From: Wyeomyia smithii
Lineage: Eukaryota > Arthropoda > Insecta > Diptera > Culicidae
DNA: 64,000 nucleotides
Assembly (NCBI RefSeq): GCF_029784165.1
Contig: NC_073695.1
Span: 96,949,485-97,013,484 of the forward strand
Direction: 5' to 3'
This document shows, piece after piece, positions 56,339 to 64,000 of this stretch (positions are counted from its first letter, which is position 1; the number at the start of each line of letters is the position of its first letter). The translations under genes and the position numbers were made by a program. The notes beneath the pieces are model-generated. The model was given only the letters and a program-made list of their open reading frames with translations. It had not been told where the DNA came from and did not search any database.

Positions 56339-56344
56339 TCTTCA

Positions 56345-56790
56345 GCTTTTTTTTTCTTACGCAGATTCCGGAATTTAAAGGGTTTCCTCACGCGGATTCC
56401 AGCATTTACGCAATTTTTCTACGCGGATTCCGGAATCAACGGGGTTCTCTTTACGCGGATTCCGGATTAACGCGTTTTTTTTTTTCTTATGCAGATTGCG
56501 GAATATACGCGGTTTTTAACGCGAATTCCAGATTTTACGCGTTTTTTTACACGGATTCCGGAGTTCACATGCTTTTTATTTACGTGATTTATTCACGCGG
56601 ACTCTAGAAGTTACGCGGTTTTTTTTTTACGCAGATTCCAGAATTTACGGGGTTCGGTTTTTCTGCAGATTCCGGATTCTACGCGGTTTTTTTCTTACAC
56701 AGACTTCAGAATTTACGGGATTTTCTTACGTGGATTCCGGAATTTACAGTGTTTTTTTTAAGCGGTTTCCTTTTACGCGGCACGTATCCC
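56345..56790. repeat. ACGCGG-rich minisatellite, part 2
   Basis: It continues the 53.5-55.0 kb array after the inserted element: 'cttacgcagattccggaatt', 'cacgcggattcc' and similar units to ~56780. It ends with CCCCCGCGTAAGAAAGCGAC, an inverted ACGCGGGG string that looks like a transposon terminus. Confidence 0.9.
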
Positions 56791-56799
56791 CCGCGTAAG

Positions 56800-58440
56800 A
56801 AAGCGACTTCAGGGTATGCGCAATTTTCGGACAAGCATTAAACCTGGAAAATTTCATTAACAAAAAGTGTATTGATTTATTTAGAGAAACTTTGTATTAT
56901 AGCAAAACTTCAGAGGAAAAGTCTAGCAGAAATTAAAGATTTTTTTACTGAAAGTTAAGTTTTCGAAAAAAAAAACAATTTCATTTTTTTTTATTTTTTA
57001 CATATCAAATTTTTTATCTAGCTTCAGAATTCATCTTGACTCAGGAGATTAGAATCAGTTTAAAATTTATAATCTTAAAATTTTTTGAGATAAATGCAAA
57101 AAAAAATTTAAAAAAGTTTAATGGATTGTAACTCTTTTAGTTTTTCGATTTCCGAGTCTTAGTTGTTATCAATGATAAGCTAACATTTTATAGTTTTCGT
57201 AAAAAAATAAGATGATTGAAAAGAGGCCTTTCTGAGATATTTATTATTTTCTACGGAAGGACCACACGAATCACACGAATCAAATAAACCGTTTTGGCTC
57301 CAAACATGCCTCTAACCATCAATACCATTTTTATACAAGCCCTTTTAAAACTTCTAGCGAATTTCTTTATTCTACCAGCTCACCGAGTTTTAACCTGAAG
57401 CCACCCTAACTGCTATCAAACCCCTTTTTATTCGCTTGATTTTGTCCCAGTATTGACCTGGCGAGCTGCTCGAATCGTACCGTAAAGTTTATCAATTTTA
57501 GCCCACCACCGCATGTACTTAGTTCGTAAACAATTATCTGGTATCTGTTTTTTATTTACGTTGTAAATCGCGATGTCATTCCCGGATAGATTTGCACTGT
57601 CCCAATGGAATATAGAAATTCGCTATTAGTCGTGATAAAAAATACTAATTTAACAAAATAACGTCCTTAACCAATAGGAACGAGTTTCTGTCGAATAACA
57701 AATTATCGATAATAAAACGTTGTTCTATGTCGTCTGGAATTGCTCTACTGCAATCTTTGTTTTTATTATTTTGATTAGCATGGCTTGTAAACAAGGTGGT
57801 AATAATTTCGATTGAAAAATCCGAACTGAATCTTTCAGAACATTTATTGAAAATGTTGTTTGATGATACTGGAAATACTTTAAAAAAATGTTCCGTGCGT
57901 GGTACGCTTTTCGGACAAATCCGATCGTCCCTGATACAACACCCCAATTTAGGGAATTAATTATATTGATGTTTATGCAACATTACACAGCAACTCGCAT
58001 TGTGGAAAATTTGTGAAGCAAAGTAAAACGTTGAATGAATGATGAGAAAACTTTCTAGTAGAGCACATATATAAATTTGACATACAAAAGTGAAAACATT
58101 CTTAATACACGCACACAAAAGGCTCCTCGCACTATTCAGTTGGAGACTTCAACATTTGTGTGCATTAGAGGAGAAAATTCGGAATCTACGATGGTTTTTG
58201 TGCATTGCGTTTGCCAGACCTATACAACAATAGAACGGATCTGAATAAATGAATTATACTAGCTTTGTTGCTATTGCTGGCTACCGAATGAACAAAAACT
58301 TGAATGCATGTATGAAAACGAAAAATTCTCATGGTGAACGGAAGAACACAAGAGCGCACATCTACGGGTTGTGGTGTAGATACGGTTGATATCCGAACCG
58401 GGAGGGGTGGGAAGAGTAAAAGAATGGAAACGGAACTTAC
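56800..58440. other. Presumed intron, no gene recognised
   Basis: AT-rich DNA between the minisatellite and the channel exon donor at 58440-58439. The 100-codon minus frame at 57645-57947 shows no recognised motif and no convincing splice sites. Confidence 0.45.
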
Positions 58441-58629
58441 CCATGAGACTTTGACGGCTCACAGAGTTTCGATTGTGTTCCGAGGACGTTTGAATGGTAT
58501 TGAAGTCAGACCCAACAGCTGCAAGGGGCGGAGGAGCCAGATGCATTATGGCTGCATCCGTACCATTAAGAGAATGCGAATGATGTCGCGACAGTTTCGA
58601 ATCATCAAAACATGCCTTGCCATCATCAT
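58441..58629 (-). CDS. Cngl: CNG-like channel, upstream N-terminal exon
   Basis: A 189-bp block on the minus strand bounded by a strong acceptor (pyrimidine tract, CGTTCTAG at 58630) and donor (CATGG|GTAAGTT at 58440). It encodes DDDGKACFDDSKLSRHHSHS, LNGTDAAIMHLAPPPLAAVG and SDFNTIQTSSEHNRNSVSRQ SLM (written in parts), a polar cytoplasmic stretch. The exon begins at codon position 2 and ends after position 1. The next exon (43423) begins at position 2, so the join restores the frame with a GAT codon. Same strand, same order and matching phases make it a likely part of the channel gene, but it has no diagnostic domain of its own. Upstream exons are outside the window or not recognised. Confidence 0.72.
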
Positions 58630-60384
58630 CTAGAACGAGAAAAAGAGAAACATACAGAGTTCTAAGCAAGAGGGTTTGAGCTATTAGACATCGAAACTAG
58701 TGGGGGTAATTACTGCCATCCGTGTTGTTTTATCATTGACACATACTAAAAAAAAGTTCACTTTTCAATAGCTCTATACTCAAACTTTGAGCAATGTTAT
58801 GATGCAAAAATGTTTTCCTGTCGATTTGATATCTGGATGAACGTTTTAATTAAACGGTGCAACATTGTCAACAGCATTGTTCCAAAATGTCATCAACATC
58901 ACCTCCAAAATTAATTATTCCACAGCTGACAGTCCGACGAATCGTTCAACGTAAAATATTCAAAACCGGAGGATTATTCCAATTACATGCCCCAGGTGAA
59001 TTGTCCCTGTAATCATTAGTATTTGCCACCAAAAATTATTCCACAGTGAATAATAAATTCAGTCCTTCTGATAGTTCCATTCGAACAACTTATCAGAATC
59101 CCTTCCGAAACGCACCACCCCGAACCCCTTTTCGATTTTCGGATAGCTGCAAAGGTGATGGACGTCTAATTTTCCACGAAACGTTTATTTACGCTTCACT
59201 TTGTAGCGATTCAAATCAGCTTCCTAAAATATAATCTTTCCAAAAATCTGTCAGCCGAAAACGAATAAACAATTAAAATTTAACTAACATGACAAAACTT
59301 ATTGAAGTACACGGGAAATGAGGTATCGATAACTTGGTACTTTGGCACTGCTGTATCAGAAACCGCCATAGAGTAAACAACACTTTCCTGTGCCCTCCAA
59401 CAAGAAACTTTTCCTCGGTATATCTCCAATTCAAAAGAAACCAATTTTGGATAAAAAAAAGTTCACAGGTTTCCAATTAGCAATTTAAATTGATTTCCAC
59501 CATTTTCACTACCAACTTGGTCTGGGACGAGACCCTCCCCCCCCTCTAGAGGTTACATCTATCTAAGAACTAGCAGAAAGTACGTGACGAAGAATTTTCC
59601 CAGCTAAGCCGGCTAGCAAGCAAGCAACTCAACAACCGAAGCATTTAAGCGATGAAGTGAAAAACTCTGCCCCAGCACTACAGACAGTTCCAGATAAAAT
59701 CTTGTGCCACAAGCCCGACTGATACGGAACGTTTAATTCGTAGTAATTAGCTTCCGTAGTGCCACTGTCACAGAGGCACAAAGGGTTTCGCTTGAGTTGA
59801 GCAAGTGTTTCTGAACTTTAGAGTAGTTCTTGATTGCCTGAGGTGAGAAGTGTTCGCCAAAAACATTAGCTTTGCACATGGAATACCCTGGCCCTGGCAC
59901 TGTGGGGTTAGTTTTACGTTCTGTGCAAATAGCAGCAGTGTATTCCCTACAAGCTTTATGATACGGCAAACGGAAGGTAGGCAGTGCCGGATAAGTTTCC
60001 GTGAATCAGACGTGCACGAAGTTCAACAGCAACGGAATTAATTTAAACGCAAATTTGCCGCAAATGAGAAGCGGCGAAAATAGTATAAGGTTTCAACTGA
60101 AAATTTGTTCTTACATTCGTGTTCGCTTTGAAGGAAGCAACCGTGAAAAGTTTTGATAAACTAGTATGGAATTTGGAAATTTGAGTGAATATTTCACGAG
60201 CTGTTTAACTTCTTTGAAAGTGTTTATTCACTAGATATAACTAAAAGGAAAAGAATTTGAATAATTCGAAATTCCTCTAGAGAATGTATAACAACAAATA
60301 TGGCGTCCACTCTAAGGCTCTCTATTTCTTATTTCATTTAAATCTGTCATTATTATCATTTTACTGATATTTTTTTACTATGAG
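58630..60384. other. Presumed upstream intron, no gene recognised
   Basis: No further channel exon was identified. Short frames at 59046-59234, 59273-59476 and 59733-59969 have no motifs and no consistent splice context. Confidence 0.45.
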
Positions 60385-60398
60385 AACTGTTTCTCTAG

Positions 60399-60745
60399 CG
60401 AGGGCCTAGTGTGGTTGGTAACGTCTCCGCCAACCACGCTCGACGCCTGGGTTCGAATCCCACCGCCGACATAGGTGTCGATGGTTGTGAGGTGGCGTGA
60501 TCCACTCACAACCAACCCAACTGGTCTAGATTCAATCCTAGCCGACACCGGGAGATTTTCTGAGGCGAAAAATCTCTGGGATCACGCCTTCCACCGCATG
60601 AGGAAGTAAAGCCGTTGGCGCCGGTCCGTTAATAAACGGGTCGTGAGTTAGGGTCCTGGGTGTGGAGTCGCCTCCCTGGGCGTCGGTGATTGGCCACAAC
60701 AGTGGCGGAACTAGACCGACGGAAAATAAGCGAGAATAAAAAAAA
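60399..60745 (+). mobile_element. Feilai-like tRNA-derived SINE, full length, 14-bp target duplication
   Basis: AACTGTTTCTCTAG flanks it exactly (60385-60398 and 60746-60759). It has an A-box region 'tagtgtggttggtaacg' and a B-box GGTTCGAATCCCACC (~60453-60467). The tRNA-unrelated middle carries 'aggtgtcgatggttgtg', and the 3' end is 'aagcgagaataaaa'. It is about 90% or more identical by eye to the reverse copy at 40.07 kb. Intact boxes and a perfect duplication indicate recent retrotransposition. The Feilai name is by resemblance. Confidence 0.9.
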
Positions 60746-60861
60746 AACTGTTTCTCTAGTGTCGTTTTTAAACGTCTATATTAGAATACAATATTCTCTT
60801 GATTTAGAACCTTTTGTTTTTTAAATTTTGACTTCTCGATGTTTCGATATTACGGCTTCTT

Positions 60862-61130
60862 GGCGTAGAATTACGTCTTTGACGCAGAATTACGTCTTCC
60901 GGCAACCTTCTGAGAGAAGGTGTAACATAGAAATCTAAAGATTGAGAGCGCGCGAAAATTATTCAATTTCAAATGATCAGTCTGTTTTCAATGGATTTCT
61001 TTTATTTTAGCAGCAATTGATTCGAAAGTTAACTAAACGTACACCAGAATACGGAAGATTGTGAACTATTATGCTATTGAAGATTATAGAGCCTTATGTT
61101 GAACACTGATTTCAACTGAAAACAAGGCTA
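60862..61130. mobile_element. 'GTAGAATTAC'-end family, copy E, left end only
   Basis: 'ggcgtagaattacgtc' is followed at once by a second 'gacgcagaattacgtc', then 'ttccggcaac' and a decayed 'attgagagcgcgcgaaaatt' block. The end is locally duplicated. The right end is missing; the I-clade LINE begins just beyond. Confidence 0.6.
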
Positions 61131-61584
61131 AGACTATCATTCTGTGCCGAACACGCATCAGTACTGGACGTGTTTGGTGATCGGTCCGATAGAGTATAAA
61201 ACAAAAGACGTGTGAACAAGTGTTGGCATTGTTTGCCTGGTCGAGTGAAATAAATCCGGGTTCAAGGTCGTTCCTTTGTGCAACTGTTTCGCATCGTGAC
61301 TGCCAGCTGGTGCGTAAGCCGATTTGGCTGCTGGCTGGATTGTGCTACAGCAGTGGACGAGACACAAACGAGGAAAAAGAAGAAGCCATCAGTGTCAGCG
61401 AGTCGTATCGCTGTGTGGAGTGATCTCACACCTGGCTCGCTGCTGGTGGCTGTTTGGTGCTGCTGTATTGGTGCTGCTGGCTGTAACGGCTGCTACTTCG
61501 AACGATCGGACAACCAACCTTACTGGAAGGGAGAAATAAAAAGGTACGTGTTCTTGTCAGCGCTAGTGCGCTAAACATAGCGCG

Positions 61585-62955
61585 ATGGATGTAGATCCCT
61601 CGCCTCCCGCGCCACCATCCCCGAACCCCTCTGACCCTGACCCTTCTGTTACCCCCTCCCCTGTTCATTCTTCAGTCCCCCCTCGCCCCAGGCTTTACCC
61701 AGACGGAGCCCAGGGCAGCTATACTGTTTATTTTCGGCCAAAGGCAGGACCGAAATCGAAAAAGTTGAACCTCTTGCAGATTTCTAAAGACCTGACGAAG
61801 GAGTACAAGGGCGTGACCGAAATTTCCAAGGTCCGGCCTAACAAGCTCCGTGTCGTGGTCGGTAACCTGAAAGAGGCCAACGATATAGCTTGCTCTGAGC
61901 TCTTCACACGCGAGTATCGCGTTTACATACCCGCACGAGACGTGGAGATCGACGGTGTCATAACCGATTCGAGTCTGTCCGTCGAGTGTATACTGCAAAG
62001 TGCCAAAGGGTGCTTTAAGAACAAAACGTGTCCCGAAGTAAAGGTGCTCGACTGCAAGCAATTGCGGTCAGCATCGATCATCGGTGGCAAAACAGTATAC
62101 ACTCCGTCAGACTCGTTTCGAGTTACGTTCGCCGGGTCTGCACTACCAAGCCACGTCTCGATCCACCGGGTTCGTCTCCCTGTGAGGCTCTACGTGCCCC
62201 GCGTCATGAACTGCCTGAATTGCAAGCAGTTAGGCCATACAGCCGCCTACTGCTGCAATAAGGCACGTTGTGGCAAGTGTGGGGAGTCTCATGCGGAAGA
62301 TTCTTGCAGTGTTAACGCTGAAAAGTGTATTCACTGCGGAGAAAATCTGCATGAGCTCTCGACATGTGCGGTGTACATGCAGCGCAGGGATAAAATAAAA
62401 CGGTCTCTCAAAGAGCGTTCAAAGCGTTCCTACGCTGACATGCTGAAGAAGACCGTTACCACTTCTCCCGTTACTTCGAACCCCTTCGATCTGTTGCCCT
62501 CTGAGGAAACCGATTCTGACGATTCACCAGCGGGAGCATCTTACGCCAATCCTGGGGAGTCTAGAAAGAGGAAAAATATTTCCTCTCCTAAACTTCCAAG
62601 AAAAGGTCCTAAGATTTCTCAAAGTGAAATGAAAGTTACAAACAAACCAAACAGTGCTGCGGAAAAACCGAAGCAAACTCCTCCTGGGCTGGCAAATTTA
62701 AAGTCCCAGAAGGAGTTCCCAGCACTGCCAGGAACATCTAAAACCCCAGTTGCTCCTTTTACACTCCCAGTTGATGAAACAAACTCTGGATTAGTGAAAT
62801 TTTCTGACATTGTGGACTGGATTTTTGAAACTTTCAATGTACCCGATCCAATTAAAATTTTTCTTACAGCATTCCTCCCAACAGTTAGATCATTTTTGAA
62901 GCAGTTGACTGCCCAATGGCCTCTCCTTGCAGCGATTGTATCCTTCGATGCCTAA
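61585..62955 (+). CDS. I-clade LINE ORF1, gag-like protein with three zinc knuckles
   Basis: ORF1 proteins bind the element RNA and form the particle that carries it to the nucleus. This 456-aa product opens with a Pro/Ser/Asp-rich N-terminus (MDVDPSPPAPPSPNPSDPDP). It then has a region of about 150 residues with an RRM-like alternation (KAGPKSKKLNLLQISKDLT onward), then three CCHC-type knuckles at residues ~210-262: CLNCKQLGHTAAYC, CGKCGESHAEDSC and CIHCGENLHELSTC. A basic Lys/Ser-rich segment and a hydrophobic C-terminal tail follow. The ATG chosen is the first in frame after the leader, in the context 'gcgcgATGG'. The frame is intact. ORF2 follows 13 bp downstream, implying reinitiation or a similar mechanism. 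Confidence 0.92.
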   Translation: MDVDPSPPAPPSPNPSDPDPSVTPSPVHSSVPPRPRLYPDGAQGSYTVYFRPKAGPKSKKLNLLQISKDLTKEYKGVTEISKVRPNKLRVVVGNLKEANDIACSELFTREYRVYIPARDVEIDGVITDSSLSVECILQSAKGCFKNKTCPEVKVLDCKQLRSASIIGGKTVYTPSDSFRVTFAGSALPSHVSIHRVRLPVRLYVPRVMNCLNCKQLGHTAAYCCNKARCGKCGESHAEDSCSVNAEKCIHCGENLHELSTCAVYMQRRDKIKRSLKERSKRSYADMLKKTVTTSPVTSNPFDLLPSEETDSDDSPAGASYANPGESRKRKNISSPKLPRKGPKISQSEMKVTNKPNSAAEKPKQTPPGLANLKSQKEFPALPGTSKTPVAPFTLPVDETNSGLVKFSDIVDWIFETFNVPDPIKIFLTAFLPTVRSFLKQLTAQWPLLAAIVSFDA

Positions 62956-62968
62956 TTCAACTGCGTAT

Positions 62969-64000
62969 ATGAAGGATTCTATCTCTGTCTTACAGTGGAA
63001 TTGTAGAAGTATTTTACCAAAAATTGATTCGTTTAAAGTTTTGATAAATAAAAACAAATGCGATGCATTTTCCCTTTGTGAAACTTGGCTTACTTCAAAT
63101 ATTGATCTCAACTTCCATGATTTTAATATTATTCGCCTTGATCGAGACACCCCATATGGAGGAGTACTTTTAGGGATTAAAAAGTGCTATTCTTTCTATC
63201 GTATTAACCTCCCCTCGATTCCAGGCATCGAAGTTGTCGCATGTCAAATGACAATACAAGGTAAAGAGCTTTGTATTGCCTCAATATATATTCCCCCCAG
63301 AGCACAGGTTGGGCAACGGCTGCTCTTTGATTTAATAGAACTTCTTCCCTCGCCACGTTTGATTTTGGGAGACTTCAACTCTCATGGCGTGGCTTGGGGT
63401 TCCCCATACAATGATAACCGCTCCTCTTTAATCTATAACCTTTGCGATGACTTCGACATGACTATTTTAAACAACGGTGAAATGACACGTATCCCGAAAC
63501 CTCCAGCGCGCCCAAGCGCGTTGGATCTATCCTTATGTTCGACGTCGCTACGGTTGGATTGCACATGGAAGGTAATCCTCGATCCTCACGGTAGCGACCA
63601 TCTGCCTATTCTTATTTCAATTACTAACGGGTCAACTCGCATGCGACCAATTGACATTCCGTATGACCTCACACGAAATGTCGATTGGAAGTTATACGAG
63701 GAAATGATTTCAAAAGCGGTCGAGTCGATTCAACATCATTCACCACTTGAAGAATACAACCTCCTCGCGGGCTTGATTCTCGACGCCGCGTTGCAAGCCC
63801 AAACGAAGAAATATCCCGGCGTAACGATCAAAGAACGGCCTCCCACTCCGTGGTGGGACCAAGAGTGCTCCGATGTCTACACGCAAAGATCCGACGCGTT
63901 TAAGGCCTACCAGACGGGAGGTATACCTGGCGACTATTTACGGTATTCGGAGCTTGATACCAAGCTTAAAAGCTTGGCTAAAGCAAAGAAACGTGGATAT
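62969..64000 (+). CDS. I-clade LINE ORF2, endonuclease part, truncated by window end
   Basis: 344 codons are open to the last base. The N-terminal apurinic/apyrimidinic endonuclease keeps all expected catalytic positions: QWNCRS (Asn11), LCETW (Glu38), ILGDFNSHGVAWGS (Asp135, Asn137) and HGSDHLPI (Ser209, Asp210, His211). After residue ~220 the linker towards the RT begins (TPWWDQECSDVYTQRSDAFK, the conserved WW.EC linker of I and related clades). It would nick genomic DNA to prime reverse transcription. The ATG at 62969 is the first in frame after the ORF1 stop (62953-62955). It was recognised by translation rather than as a closed frame, because no stop occurs in the window. Confidence 0.92.
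   Translation, partial: MKDSISVLQWNCRSILPKIDSFKVLINKNKCDAFSLCETWLTSNIDLNFHDFNIIRLDRDTPYGGVLLGIKKCYSFYRINLPSIPGIEVVACQMTIQGKELCIASIYIPPRAQVGQRLLFDLIELLPSPRLILGDFNSHGVAWGSPYNDNRSSLIYNLCDDFDMTILNNGEMTRIPKPPARPSALDLSLCSTSLRLDCTWKVILDPHGSDHLPILISITNGSTRMRPIDIPYDLTRNVDWKLYEEMISKAVESIQHHSPLEEYNLLAGLILDAALQAQTKKYPGVTIKERPPTPWWDQECSDVYTQRSDAFKAYQTGGIPGDYLRYSELDTKLKSLAKAKKRGY

Larger units (their letters stand above)
61135..64000 (+). mobile_element. I-clade LINE, 5' part with both ORFs open, runs off the window
   Basis: A ~450-bp 5' leader (left edge approximate) precedes ORF1 (61585-62955), a 13-bp gap, and ORF2 (62969 to the window end, still open). No frameshift or stop is seen in 2.4 kb of coding sequence, unlike every other autonomous element in the window. 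The RT, RNase H and 3' end lie beyond 64000. Confidence 0.88.

Overview
This window is mosquito nuclear DNA, most likely from an Aedes species. The evidence is indirect: an insect cyclic-nucleotide-gated channel gene with very long introns, a dense and layered load of R1, I, CR1/L2-like and RTE-type LINEs, several Tc1/mariner relics, many small inverted-repeat elements (MITEs), and full-length tRNA-derived SINEs that look like the Aedes Feilai type. The species cannot be fixed from sequence alone.

The only host gene I can support is on the minus strand. Three exons at 58441-58629, 43075-43423 and 24181-24998 join with matching intron phases (1/1, then 2/2). They encode the N-terminal region and the complete six-segment membrane core of a CNG-like channel (Cngl type). 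The first exon and the C-linker/cyclic-nucleotide-binding exons lie outside the window. Everything from about 1 to 58 kb is therefore probably intron of this gene, and the intron sequence is mostly transposons.

Layout: 0.8-5.3 kb holds a 16-bp minisatellite and small DNA elements. 5.3-11 kb is a nearly full-length but broken R1-clade LINE lying between two (TA)n tracts. 11.5-15.6 kb is a Tc1/mariner relic with several generations of elements nested inside it. 15.6-19.2 kb is a mariner relic split by an RTE-like LINE. 25-35.5 kb contains two oppositely oriented copies of a repeat family carrying (CA)n tracts and diverged tandem arrays, plus a SINE with a 10-bp target duplication. 36.8-39.3 kb is a broken RNase-H-bearing LINE hit by two MITEs 33 bp apart. 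39.3-48.4 kb holds members of an element family with 'GTAGAATTAC'-type ends. One of these is 3 kb long and contains duplicated units with TATA boxes and histone-type stem-loops. 49-53.5 kb has foldback elements, a transposase relic, and a MITE that contains a plausible 55-bp intron. 53.5-56.8 kb is an ACGCGG-rich minisatellite with a ~720-bp higher-order repeat, interrupted by another element. 60.4 kb is a Feilai-like SINE with a perfect 14-bp target duplication. 61.1 kb to the window end is an I-clade LINE with both reading frames open, the youngest-looking element here.

Most element calls rest on reading translated motifs and inverted repeats by eye. Family names are given at clade level where possible. 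Boundaries described as approximate are good to tens of bases.
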